39,888 nt of DNA from Firmicutes bacterium UBA911 (lineage in GTDB: Bacteria > Bacillota > Desulfotomaculia > Desulfotomaculales > Desulforudaceae), in NCBI GenBank assembly GCA_002294005.1, contig DBEH01000036.1:1-39888 (forward strand), given 5' to 3'. Positions 7,859 to 15,352 of this stretch are shown in pieces. A model generated the notes under the pieces. That model was not told the DNA's origin, made no database searches, and worked only from the letters and a program-made list of their open reading frames with translations. Numbering within the stretch: position 1 is the first letter of the stretch; each line of letters begins with the position of its first letter. The translations under genes and the position numbers were made by a program.

Positions 7859-9217
7859 TTACAGGTAATTCAACGGGTTCTGGGCCCGGCCGTTTATGAG
7901 CACCTCAAAGTGCAGGTGCGGACCGGTCGACCGGCCGGTGCTGCCAACGGCGCCGATGTACTGTGCGCGGTCGACTTCCTGCCCGGCCGACTTCGCCACC
8001 GAAGAAAGGTGCGCGTACCTGGTGACCACCCCGTTGCCGTGACTGATGTCGATCACTTTCCCGTAGCCGCCGTGCCAACCGGCCCGGACCACCACTCCCG
8101 GTCCGGCGGCCACCACCGGCGCACCGTGCCCGGCGCCGATGTCAATGCCGCTGTGAAAGCCGCCGCCGCGCGGACCGAACGGGGAAATGACCCCGCCCCC
8201 TGCGGGCCAGGCCAACTGGCCGCCCCCACCGCGGGACGCCAGGATAATCTTCGAACCGGCCGCCTCCACCCGGTTGACCACGGGCTTGGTCTCCCGCGCT
8301 TTTAGGCGCTCCTGCGCCACCAGGCGGCCGTTTTGGCGCACCACCCGGAGTGTGACCTCCTCCAGACCCGCGGCCCCGGCCTCCAGCACCTTGCGCTGAC
8401 CGACAGGCAGGCCCGGGTCACGCCGGACCGTGGTTCTATAGGGTATCTCCCGGGTTTTTACCACCTGAGCGGTGGTCACCACCGTCAGGAGGGGTTTGTG
8501 CCGGGCAATGACCAGTTCGTCCCCAATGCGCAGAATACTGGTCTCCTTAACCGCCGGGTTGGACGCCAGAAGTTGGGCCGCCGACAGACGGTGTTCCGCA
8601 GCCACGTCCCAGAGCGTATCACCCTCACGGACGACGTGCTTCTGGACGTTCTCAATGTCCTGCCGGGCCAGGAAGAGAGCTTCATCCAACCCGGTGACCT
8701 CATCACAACGCACCCTGGTCCCCACCAGCTGAACGTCCTCCAGGAACCGCCTTTCCGCTCCCTCCTCAACCGTGTAGGAATCCAACACCCGGTTAAGGAA
8801 CTCCCTGGCCTCGGACCGGTCCGCGAACACAAAGCGCTTCTCGCCGTCAATACGAACCGCGACCGCCTCCCGGGCGAACCCGAGCGCATCCGCCAGCCGG
8901 TCTTCGAGTTCCTGGGCGCTTACAGCGGCCCCTCCGCCCGATACGCGCACGGCGTTGACCCGGGCCCAGGGCACAGGCTGGCTTTCAATTTCCCCGTATT
9001 GAGACTTAAGACTGTAAAGCGCCCGCTCCAGGCTCTCAAAATCAGAAACCTGGGCCACCGGTTTACCTTCAACCGACACCGCCCAGGTTCCACTATCCAA
9101 CGCCAGACTGTTGCCGCCCAAGACCAACAAGCACAATAGAAAAACGGCGATACCCAGCGGATTAGGCCGCCGGACTCGGGTAGTTTTGCTGTAAAAGAAC
9201 TCCAGAGGCAAGACCAC
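7859..9217 (-). CDS. LysM-G5-M23 peptidoglycan endopeptidase
   Basis: This is an exported 452-residue protein. After a hydrophobic N-terminal segment (about residues 21-42) come a mixed region, a LysM peptidoglycan-binding motif (VVREGDTLWDVAAEHRLS, about 195-240), a G5-like domain (about 245-320) and an M23 LytM-type peptidase. The M23 zinc site is complete: FHSGIDIG supplies H and D, and HLHFEV the other histidine. Such proteins cut peptide cross-links in cell-wall growth or sporulation. The GTG at 9217 abuts its ribosome site; the TTG at 9211 is better spaced, so the true start may be two codons later. Confidence 0.9.
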   Translation of the reverse strand: MVLPLEFFYSKTTRVRRPNPLGIAVFLLCLLVLGGNSLALDSGTWAVSVEGKPVAQVSDFESLERALYSLKSQYGEIESQPVPWARVNAVRVSGGGAAVSAQELEDRLADALGFAREAVAVRIDGEKRFVFADRSEAREFLNRVLDSYTVEEGAERRFLEDVQLVGTRVRCDEVTGLDEALFLARQDIENVQKHVVREGDTLWDVAAEHRLSAAQLLASNPAVKETSILRIGDELVIARHKPLLTVVTTAQVVKTREIPYRTTVRRDPGLPVGQRKVLEAGAAGLEEVTLRVVRQNGRLVAQERLKARETKPVVNRVEAAGSKIILASRGGGGQLAWPAGGGVISPFGPRGGGFHSGIDIGAGHGAPVVAAGPGVVVRAGWHGGYGKVIDISHGNGVVTRYAHLSSVAKSAGQEVDRAQYIGAVGSTGRSTGPHLHFEVLINGRAQNPLNYL

Positions 9218-9238
9218 TCCCCCCCTCGGTGTACCGGG

Positions 9239-9247
9239 ATTGTATCA
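9239..9247 (-). promoter_or_regulatory. Extended -10 promoter for the M23 gene
   Basis: On the minus strand TGATACAAT gives a TG-N extended -10 (TACAAT at 9239-9244). No good -35 is seen, which extended -10 promoters tolerate. The leader would be only about 15 bases. Confidence 0.4.
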
Positions 9248-9323
9248 TGAGAGTTGAACACCGGTCTAGACAAAAACTTCCAGCAGCAGCCCGTTAATCC
9301 CTTTTCAGAAAATACCAGCACGT

Positions 9324-10688
9324 TCAGGCTCCGGCATCCTGACTTTTCCTGGCCTGTACGTACAGGGCGCACTCCAGCCGGTGACGCATAGCGGCACATC
9401 CCAACCGGCTCGGGTGGTGGATCGAGCCGTTCTCCAGGAAGGCTTGCGCGTGACAGCCCCCGCTGCACAGGAACTTGGCCCAACAGCCCGAACATTCCTT
9501 TTTGTTATACACGTGGGCCTGACGAAAATCATCGACCAGGTCCGCCCGCACCACTCCGGAGAACACATCACCAAGCAGGAACCCCCGTTGACCGACGAAT
9601 TGGTGGCAGGGGAAAAGCCCGCCGTCTGCGTCGACGGCGAGGTAGGCGTGACCGGCGCCACAGCCGGACAAGCGCTTCGGCAGACACGATCCCGCGTCCA
9701 GGTCGAGGTCAAAATGAAAAAACCGGGCCGCGGGGTCAGCGCGGAGGGCCTCCAGATAAACGGCCGCCAGCCGCTCGTATTCGGCCCGGACCCGGGGCAG
9801 ATCCCGTTCACTCAGGGCGTATTCCTCCTCCTCCGGAGCGAGTACCGGCTCGAGGGAGATGTTGCGGAATCCCTGTTCGGCCAGGTAGCGGAAATCCGCG
9901 GCAAAATCCAGGTTTTGACGGGTGAAAGTTCCCCGGATGTAGTAGTAACCCCGGGAACCCGGGCCGGACTTCCACTCCGAAACGTAGTCCCTGATGTTGG
10001 GCAGGACTTCCCGGTGCGACCCCCCTCCCCCCGGCGTGCGGCGCCACCGGTCGTGCGCCTCGGGGCGGCCGTCCAGGCTCAACACCACGTTGACTTCATT
10101 GTCCAAAAGAAAACGTCGCACTTCCGGCGTCAGCGAAAGCCCATTCGTGGTCACGGTGAAACCAAAGTGCTTGCCGGCCTCCGCGCCCCGATGCCGGGCA
10201 TAGCGGATTGTGTCCCTAACCACCGGCAAATTCAAAAGCGGTTCACCGCCGAAGAAGTCGATTTCCACGCGGCGGCGGGCACCCGATCCCCTGATGAGCA
10301 GGTCGACCGCCCGGCGGGCCACGCCGGGCGGCATCAGTTTCCGGACCGCCCCCGGATGCCCGGCCCGGGCGAAGCAGTAGCGGCAGGCCAAATTACAGTG
10401 GTGGGAAACATAAAGACACAGCGCCTTAGCTTCGGGAGGCGGAGGTTGATAGTTCGGGTGCGGATCGGGCGCAAAGAGCAAGCCCTGGTCCCGGAGGGCT
10501 TCTATTTCCCCGAGGGCGCCTTCGATTTCGGCCGCCGGGTACCGCTCCCGGAGCGCTTGTACTGTTTCCGGCCGCCCACCGAACCGGCCGGTGAGAATCT
10601 CCCAGGCCGGACCGTCAACCTCGTGCAGGCTTATGCTGTGCGCGTCCAGGACCAGCCGGGTGTTGTGGACTTCAAAACAATGCATCAT
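9324..10688 (-). CDS. scfB: SCIFF peptide maturase, radical SAM/SPASM enzyme
   Basis: The 454-residue enzyme binds the radical SAM [4Fe-4S] cluster through C98-x3-C102-x2-C105 (CNLACRYCFA). Its C-terminal SPASM region is cysteine rich (SGCGAGH, LFPCHQF, ECSGCWAKFLCSGGCH) for auxiliary clusters. Enzymes of this type form thioether cross-links from cysteines in the SCIFF peptide, whose gene lies just upstream at 10864-11013. The N-terminal 80 residues look like the peptide-recognition (RRE-like) region. A GGEPLLN motif follows the first cluster as expected. The product's biological role is unknown in clostridia. Confidence 0.9.
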   Translation of the reverse strand: MMHCFEVHNTRLVLDAHSISLHEVDGPAWEILTGRFGGRPETVQALRERYPAAEIEGALGEIEALRDQGLLFAPDPHPNYQPPPPEAKALCLYVSHHCNLACRYCFARAGHPGAVRKLMPPGVARRAVDLLIRGSGARRRVEIDFFGGEPLLNLPVVRDTIRYARHRGAEAGKHFGFTVTTNGLSLTPEVRRFLLDNEVNVVLSLDGRPEAHDRWRRTPGGGGSHREVLPNIRDYVSEWKSGPGSRGYYYIRGTFTRQNLDFAADFRYLAEQGFRNISLEPVLAPEEEEYALSERDLPRVRAEYERLAAVYLEALRADPAARFFHFDLDLDAGSCLPKRLSGCGAGHAYLAVDADGGLFPCHQFVGQRGFLLGDVFSGVVRADLVDDFRQAHVYNKKECSGCWAKFLCSGGCHAQAFLENGSIHHPSRLGCAAMRHRLECALYVQARKSQDAGA

Positions 10689-10780
10689 CGGCTCTTATTC
10701 GCCACCGGACTCTCGTATTTTAATTCCTAAATATTATAGACAGGACCCGGGTACTCGCCACCCGTGAAAAAGGGGTCGGG

Positions 10781-10790
10781 CCCCCCCCCC
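10781..10790. repeat. C10 homopolymer between scfA and scfB
   Basis: Ten consecutive C residues on the plus strand, preceded by GGG, in the non-coding leader of scfB. Such tracts are prone to slippage. Confidence 0.9.
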
Positions 10791-10832
10791 TCTCTCTTGC
10801 CGGGGCGCACTGCCCGGGGAAGGCAAGCTAAT

Positions 10833-10849
10833 ACCCGGTTAATCACCGG
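10833..10849 (-). terminator. Hairpin between scfA and scfB
   Basis: A perfect CCCGGT-TAATC-ACCGGG stem-loop just after the scfA stop, without a T tract. It may protect the scfA mRNA or lower scfB expression relative to its substrate peptide. Confidence 0.45.
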
Positions 10850-10863
10850 GCATCCCAGAACGG

Positions 10864-11013
10864 TTACTCCTTTTTCTCCTTGAGACAGACCTGGTTGCCC
10901 ACGGTGCAGGAAGTCTTGCAGGCCGACTGGCATGAAGTCTGGCATTCACCGCAGGCCGCTTCTTTCCGCCGCCCGAGCACGCTCTTGTTGACCGTCCGGA
11001 TGTGTTTCCCCAA
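10864..11013 (-). CDS. scfA: SCIFF (six cysteines in forty-five) ranthipeptide precursor
   Basis: This 49-residue peptide begins MGKHIRTVNKSVLG and carries exactly six cysteines at C21, C24, C28, C32, C36 and C43, with the family's CGECQTSCQSACKTSC block (residues 21-36) and a TVGNQVC tail. SCIFF is the near-universal ribosomal peptide of clostridia, cross-linked by the radical SAM enzyme encoded downstream. The start is TTG with a GGGAGGGG site five bases upstream. It follows the CBS-ACT gene by 24 bp, so it probably uses that gene's promoter. Confidence 0.93.
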   Translation of the reverse strand: MGKHIRTVNKSVLGRRKEAACGECQTSCQSACKTSCTVGNQVCLKEKKE

Positions 11014-11037
11014 AACGACCCCTCCCTTGAATACCGG

Positions 11038-11670
11038 CTAGCCTACCGAAACCACCTTGAACCCTAGGTTTTCGATCTCGGCCACCAGTGCCCCGGCCTC
11101 GGCCGCGCTGATCCTGAACACCAGGTGAAACCGCTCCTCATCCCGCCGCATGGCGACCACGCTAATGATGTTGATGCTCCGCTCCTTGAAAAACTGGGTG
11201 ATGTCGGCCAGCACGCCAATCCGGTCCTTCGTGTCGATAACGAGCCTGGTGCCCGCCCGGTGCAGGCCGAACAACCGGACCAGCGCCTCGAGAATGTCGG
11301 TTTGGGTGACGATCCCGACCAGTTTACCGTCCTCCATAACCAGCAAGCTGCCGATCTTCTTCTGACGCATCTCCTGGGCCGCCTCTTCGATCGGCATCTG
11401 CAGGGGGACCCAGGCCGGGTCCTTTACCAGCGCTTCCTTCACCGTAACCTTGGCCAGCACATAGTTCAACTCGTGCATGCTCAAGGTGGTGGCCGGGGAC
11501 GGTGAGACCCGCAGGAGACCGCGCTCGGTCACCAGGCCCGCGAGGCGGGAACCCTGGAATACCGGCAGGTGACGCACCTTACGCCTGGTCATTATGTCCA
11601 GAGCCTGGAAAATGGGAGTGTCCACGGTGACGGTAATGGGACTGCTGGTCATGCAATCTCGCACAAACAT
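11038..11670 (-). CDS. CBS-pair and ACT domain protein (AcuB-like)
   Basis: The 210-residue protein has two CBS domains (about residues 5-60 and 72-130, with VRHLPVF and IGSLLVMEDGKLVGIVTQTDIL) and a C-terminal ACT domain (about 138-210, with DRIGVLADITQFFKERSINI). CBS pairs usually sense adenine nucleotides and ACT domains bind amino acids, so this is likely a small regulatory sensor; its target is unknown. It is first in a transcript with scfA and scfB, under a good promoter. Confidence 0.88.
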   Translation of the reverse strand: MFVRDCMTSSPITVTVDTPIFQALDIMTRRKVRHLPVFQGSRLAGLVTERGLLRVSPSPATTLSMHELNYVLAKVTVKEALVKDPAWVPLQMPIEEAAQEMRQKKIGSLLVMEDGKLVGIVTQTDILEALVRLFGLHRAGTRLVIDTKDRIGVLADITQFFKERSINIISVVAMRRDEERFHLVFRISAAEAGALVAEIENLGFKVVSVG

Positions 11671-11702
11671 GGCTCCCGCCGCCCTTAAGAGGTTTTGTCT
11701 AC

Positions 11703-11731
11703 ATTATACCCTCCCGGGGTGTTCCAGGCAA
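11703..11731 (-). promoter_or_regulatory. SigA-type promoter for CBS-ACT/scfA/scfB
   Basis: On the minus strand TTGCCT (11726-11731), a 17-base spacer and a perfect TATAAT (11703-11708). The predicted start of transcription is about 26 bases before the ATG at 11670. Confidence 0.75.
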
Positions 11732-12054
11732 TAGACAACGCTCTTGAGCAGAGCTGACGCATGCTCCAAGATTGAACCCATCATAACCGGGAGTTGCCGC
11801 AAGTTCAATCCCCCGGTTCCCTTTCCAGGCCAAATTGGAAGCCTGCATCTCAGCCATTAATCGCTAACAAAGTAAATAAACGGCAGCACATCAGCCCTTT
11901 CACCCGGCGGCGGGTTTGTTCTGGTCCGATCCGGCATTTAATTCGTCGCGTCTTGTTGTTTGGTGATGGCATCTATTTCGCCCGGCGGCTAGCCACCTCC
12001 AACACCGTTGGCAAGCCGGCCCCGGGAACGAGACTGAAAAACCCCCTGAGAAAA
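11732..12054. other. Non-coding stretch
   Basis: An open frame crosses this stretch on the plus strand, but it reads as random sequence until residue 87, where the hydrophobic segment starts. I see no promoter, RNA element or repeat that I can support. Confidence 0.5.
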
Positions 12055-12420
12055 ATGCTCCTGCGGACGCTGTTGGTCGTACTGGCGATGGTGCCCGTTT
12101 TCGCCCTTCCTTACCCTTTTGAGCTGGATCTCTTTATCCCGTTGCTCATGTTGCTTTTCGCGCTGGCCACCGTCTGACTGGTGCCCTTGTTCGGCTGGGT
12201 GGTCATCGGTTGCACCGCCCTTCTGGTGGTGGAGATCGTGTTAATCGGCCTGGAAACGCGGCAAAGTGCGTTCATGTGGGAAACCTACCGCACCTTCGAG
12301 GTGCTTGGCGCCGCCGACTGGTTCGCCCTGGCCCTGGCCTTTGCCGGTCTGGCCTATTTGGCCTGGTTTTCCCGGCAGGCTCTCCGGGGCAAAATCCTTT
12401 CCGCATTTATGGAAGACTAG
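12055..12420 (+). pseudogene. Small membrane protein gene broken by in-frame TGA
   Basis: One continuous plus-strand frame encodes about 121 residues of membrane protein with three to four hydrophobic helices, except for a TGA at 12175-12177. The part before it (LLRTLLVVLAMVPVFALPYP and on) and after it (VPLFGWVVIGCTALLVVE and on) are in the same frame and of one character, and no ribosome site precedes the GTG at 12181. A Trp codon TGG changed to TGA would explain this. I do not recognise the family. It could alternatively be two short proteins, which seems less likely. Confidence 0.55.
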
Positions 12421-12498
12421 ACTTCCGGGACAGTGCCGCCGTGGCACCGGGATGGCGCTGGTCATCGGATCATTTCCACAAAAAGAGGGAAGAAAAAC

Positions 12499-12699
12499 AT
12501 CTCCATCGAATCGGACCCGCGCACGGAACGGCCGGGCGTTATCCCGGGCCTGAGCAAAAAAGAGGGCCTTTTGCACTCCAAGAACTACACCCTGGTGGTA
12601 ACGAACCGGTGACTTGTCTTTGCCGAGTTGACCGACGAGATGATGCGGGCGGTAGCGGAAAAGATTTTCCGGCACGCTCTGGGACAGAAGGTGAAGTAA
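12499..12699 (+). pseudogene. Degraded small conserved protein with in-frame TGA
   Basis: A plus-strand frame reads IPGLSKKEGLLHSKNYTLVVTNR, then TGA (12610-12612), then LVFAELTDEMMRAVAEKIF to a TAA. I recall small Firmicute proteins with a NYTLIVTDRRLIFA-like core in which an Arg stands where the stop is; CGA to TGA would make it. No ATG, GTG or TTG with a ribosome site is present; GAGGGA lies before an ATC at 12499. It is therefore very likely a decayed gene, the second such in a row. Confidence 0.5.
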
Positions 12700-12798
12700 G
12701 CGGGTGCTGGCCCTGCACAGTGACGGCGAACGAATACCTGTCCGTCGACCGGTATCTTTTTTGTGGTGCGCCCAGCATTGGCGCAATCTAAATGATTA

Positions 12799-13209
12799 TC
12801 AGCCTCGAAACTGGTTGAGCACTTCCAGTCCGGTGACCCTTCCGAAATGGTTCGGATTCCCGGCAAGCAACGGAAGACCGTGAGCCAGGCAGGTGCCGGC
12901 GATGAATGTATCCCGGATACCAATGTCCTGGTTGCGCAGCTTAAGGTCGGCGCAAATCCGGGCCGCGATCTGAGCCTCCCGGAAACCAAAGGGGAGCACA
13001 TGCGCCAGGGAGAGAATATGGTCCAGATCCGAAAGGCGTCCGGCGCGGATGGCACCGTACTCTATTTCCCAGACGGAGACCGCGGAGACATGGCAGGCAC
13101 GTCCGGATTTAACCGCCAGTTCGAAGTCGGTCTCGGTCCGGGTCTTGGCCCGCAGGTGGGCAATAATAATTGACGTATCAACTACGATCCCAGCGGCCAT
13201 TCTTGCCAC
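12799..13209 (-). CDS. PIN-domain (VapC-like) ribonuclease toxin
   Basis: The 136-residue protein is a PIN domain. D11 in VVDTSIIIAHL, E48 in SVWEIEYGAI, and acidic residues in the NQDIGIRDTFIAG segment (about 93-102) supply the expected metal-binding quartet. PIN toxins cleave RNA, commonly tRNA or rRNA. The first codons MARMAAG offer two starts; the second ATG is equally possible. It overlaps the upstream antitoxin gene by about 28 bases, typical of a toxin-antitoxin pair. Confidence 0.85.
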   Translation of the reverse strand: MARMAAGIVVDTSIIIAHLRAKTRTETDFELAVKSGRACHVSAVSVWEIEYGAIRAGRLSDLDHILSLAHVLPFGFREAQIAARICADLKLRNQDIGIRDTFIAGTCLAHGLPLLAGNPNHFGRVTGLEVLNQFRG

Positions 13210-13502
13210 GCCCGGTCGATTTCGGCCAGGACCTCGTCGATTTCGGGATTATTTCTCCAGATGCCTTTTGTCTTTGCCAACAACCTTTGCGCTGCCGCCG
13301 TATCCGGCTTTGCTTCGTATAATGTCCGGGCTTCGTTCAGCAGCCTTTCCAGGTCGCCAGCCTTCACCCTGGAGGTTTTTTCTCCCAGCTTGTAAATGGG
13401 TAATCGTCCCTTTCGGGCCCACTTGTAAATGGTGGCCCGGGCCACACCCAAGTGGTCCGCCGCCTCTTGCACGGTGAGCCACTCTCCCGGCACAAGGATC
13501 AT
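13182..13502 (-). CDS. HTH (excisionase/MerR-like) antitoxin
   Basis: The protein has an N-terminal helix-turn-helix (LTVQEAADHLGVARATIYKWARKGRLPIYKLG), the HTH_17/excisionase DNA-binding type, followed by a charged C-terminal tail of about 55 residues that would bind the toxin. The frame is open to 13535, but the promoter -10 overlaps that region, so translation must start later: ATG 13502 (106 residues, GGAAG seven bases before) or GTG 13493 (GGGAG nine bases before). It is encoded directly ahead of, and overlapping, the PIN toxin gene and is likely the autorepressor. Confidence 0.8.
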   Translation of the reverse strand: MILVPGEWLTVQEAADHLGVARATIYKWARKGRLPIYKLGEKTSRVKAGDLERLLNEARTLYEAKPDTAAAQRLLAKTKGIWRNNPEIDEVLAEIDRAWQEWPLGS

Positions 13503-13530
13503 CTCCCGTCTTCCAAATCGGTCTCTATGT

Positions 13531-13565
13531 GTCATTATTGTAAAATGACGTTACCCTGGTGTCAA
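13531..13565 (-). promoter_or_regulatory. Promoter and operator of the toxin-antitoxin pair
   Basis: On the minus strand TTGACA (13560-13565), exactly 17 bases, TACAAT (13537-13542): near consensus. The -10 lies inside an imperfect palindrome, GTCATTATTGTAAAATGAC on the plus strand (13531-13549), with six perfect outer base pairs. This layout fits autorepression by the HTH antitoxin. Confidence 0.75.
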
Positions 13566-13661
13566 GAACAGCCTTTAAAACCTACCCCTTTGGTCACCAA
13601 AAGTTGTCAACTGGCGGGGGAACTACCGGCAATCAGTCTCGAGATGTTCTAAAGACAAGAA

Positions 13662-13681
13662 ACCGGGGGTTACCCCCCGGT
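13662..13681 (-). terminator. Intrinsic terminator after tRNA-Gly
   Basis: On the minus strand ACCGGGGG and CCCCCGGT arms with a four-base loop, followed by TTTCTTGTCTTT. It ends the tRNA-Glu/tRNA-Gly transcript. Confidence 0.8.
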
Positions 13682-13695
13682 CTTCAGACGGTTCT

Positions 13696-13770
13696 TGGAG
13701 CGGGCGAAGGGGCTCGAACCCTCAACCCCCAGCTTGGGAAGCTGGTGCTCTACCGTTGAGCTACACCCGC
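13696..13770 (-). tRNA. tRNA-Gly (anticodon CCC)
   Basis: The 75-base gene folds as a cloverleaf: GCGGGTG/CGCCCGC acceptor, CCAGC/GCTGG anticodon stem with TTCCCAA loop (anticodon CCC), a GGTTCGAGC-type T loop and an encoded CCA end. It reads GGG codons, common in this GC-rich genome. It follows tRNA-Glu and precedes the terminator. Confidence 0.95.
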
Positions 13771-13855
13771 ATGGTTAACGGCCAAAAACCCACCGGCTGG
13801 CCGTCGTCCCGGTTCTTCCCTCCGACGACCGACCACCGGCGACCAACGACTGATT

Positions 13856-13931
13856 TGGTGACCCCAGCGGGATTCGAACCCGCGTTACCGGCTTGAAAGG
13901 CCGGTGTCTTAGTCCACTTGACCATGGGGCC
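13856..13931 (-). tRNA. tRNA-Glu (anticodon TTC)
   Basis: The 76-base gene has a GGCCCCA/TGGGGTC acceptor, CCGGC/GCCGG anticodon stem with CTTTCAA loop (anticodon TTC), a GGTTCGAATC T loop and an encoded ACCA end. It is first in the two-tRNA transcript. Confidence 0.95.
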
Positions 13932-13953
13932 GCGCTTCGTGGGACACGTGACC

Positions 13954-13982
13954 ATCTTACTACAGCCCCGGAGGGCTGTCAA
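13954..13982 (-). promoter_or_regulatory. tRNA operon promoter
   Basis: On the minus strand a perfect TTGACA (13977-13982), 17-base spacer, TAAGAT (13954-13959), about 15 bases before the mature tRNA-Glu end. The spacer contains an ACAGCCC/GGGCTGT inverted repeat. Confidence 0.75.
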
Positions 13983-14035
13983 GGTCGGTGGACGCGCGGC
14001 AGAGCGGGCTAAAATGGGTCATGCCGGTGAATCGG

Positions 14036-15328
14036 TCAGCGGCGGTGGAAAAAATCCACCAGGGGCAGGGTCTGCTCGCGTCCGGGACCCACGCTGATCA
14101 CGCCGAGCGGCACCCCGGTCAGTTCCGACAGGCGGGCCAAATAAGCACGTGCGGCCGCCGGCAATTCTTCGAAGGACCGTACCCCGGTAAGATCTTCCGT
14201 CCAACCCGGGAGTTCTTCGCAGACCGGCTCGCAGTCGGCCAGCACCGACAACCGTGACGGGAAATCGCCAATCTCACGCCCCTGGTAGCGATAAGCGCGG
14301 CAAATGCGCAGCACGGGCAGCCCGGTCAGCACGTCCAGCTTGGTGACCGCCAGGTAGTCGAGGCTGTTGACCCGGGCCGCATACCGGGTGATTACGGTAT
14401 CCAACCAGCCGCACCGCCGGGGCCGGCCGGTGGTGGTGCCATACTCCCGGCCCGCGGCGCGCAGGTGTTCACCGGCTTCGCCCCTCAACTCGGTGGGAAA
14501 CGGACCCTGGCCCACCCTGGTGGTATAGGCCTTGGTTACCCCGATCACCGTGTCGATCACCCGGGGACCGACGCCCGTTCCGACCGCCGCAGCCCCGGCC
14601 GTGGGGTTCGAGGAGGTTACATACGGGTACGTGCCGTGGTCGACGTCCAGCAAGGTGCCCTGGGCCCCCTCGAACAGGACGTTCCGGCCGTCCCGCACCG
14701 CCTCGTGCACCAGTAACGAGGTGTCGCGCACAAAAGGCCGCAGCGTTTCGGCGTGGTCGAGATATTCTTGCGCCACCCGCTCGGCGTCCGGACCCGAAAC
14801 CTGGTGGATCTTCGCCAAGACTTGCCCCTTGCGCCGGGTGGTGAGTCTTAATTTCTCCCCCGCTCCCGGTTCAAGCAGGTCGACCACCCGGAGACCCTCC
14901 CGGGCGTGTTTGTCCGTGTAGGCCGGACCGATACCCCGGCGCGTCGTCCCGATGCGGCGCAAGCTGTCCGGGCAGTCCTCCTCCAACTCGTCGCACTGAA
15001 GGTGGTAGGGCATAATCACGTGCGCGCGCTCGCTGATGTAAAGCGCAGCCAGAGGCCGGCCGGCCGCCCGGAGCATTTCCAACTCCCGGCGCAGCACCCC
15101 CGGATCGATCACCACCCCGTTGCCGATCACACATACCTTGTCCGGATGAAGGATGCCTGAAGGAATCAGGTGGAGTTTGAACTCCTCGCCTTCGACCACC
15201 ACGGTGTGGCCGGCGTTGTTTCCGCCCTGGTAGCGGACGACCAACTCCGCCTGCCGCGCCAGGTAGTCCGTCAGTTTCCCCTTTCCTTCGTCTCCCCACT
15301 GGGCGCCAACGAGCACTACGGTCGACAA
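14036..15328 (-). CDS. purA: Adenylosuccinate synthetase
   Basis: PurA joins IMP and aspartate using GTP, the first committed step to AMP. The 430-residue protein has the N-terminal GAQWGDEGKGKLTDYLA P-loop region, the GNNAGHT substrate loop, and RRGIGPAYTDK. Length is normal. The start is TTG at 15328 with GAGGAAAG six bases upstream; this replaces ATG but the N-terminus matches the family. It follows the FAD oxidoreductase gene by 24 bp and lies downstream of dnaB, the order seen in many Firmicutes. Confidence 0.96.
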   Translation of the reverse strand: MSTVVLVGAQWGDEGKGKLTDYLARQAELVVRYQGGNNAGHTVVVEGEEFKLHLIPSGILHPDKVCVIGNGVVIDPGVLRRELEMLRAAGRPLAALYISERAHVIMPYHLQCDELEEDCPDSLRRIGTTRRGIGPAYTDKHAREGLRVVDLLEPGAGEKLRLTTRRKGQVLAKIHQVSGPDAERVAQEYLDHAETLRPFVRDTSLLVHEAVRDGRNVLFEGAQGTLLDVDHGTYPYVTSSNPTAGAAAVGTGVGPRVIDTVIGVTKAYTTRVGQGPFPTELRGEAGEHLRAAGREYGTTTGRPRRCGWLDTVITRYAARVNSLDYLAVTKLDVLTGLPVLRICRAYRYQGREIGDFPSRLSVLADCEPVCEELPGWTEDLTGVRSFEELPAAARAYLARLSELTGVPLGVISVGPGREQTLPLVDFFHRR

Positions 15329-15352
15329 TCCGGTCTTTCCTCCTCAGGCAAA

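Noticed and set aside
12175..12177. TGA as a selenocysteine codon
   Set aside because: It lies in a hydrophobic membrane helix with no redox context, no clear SECIS-like hairpin follows, and the next gene has a TGA where Arg is expected.
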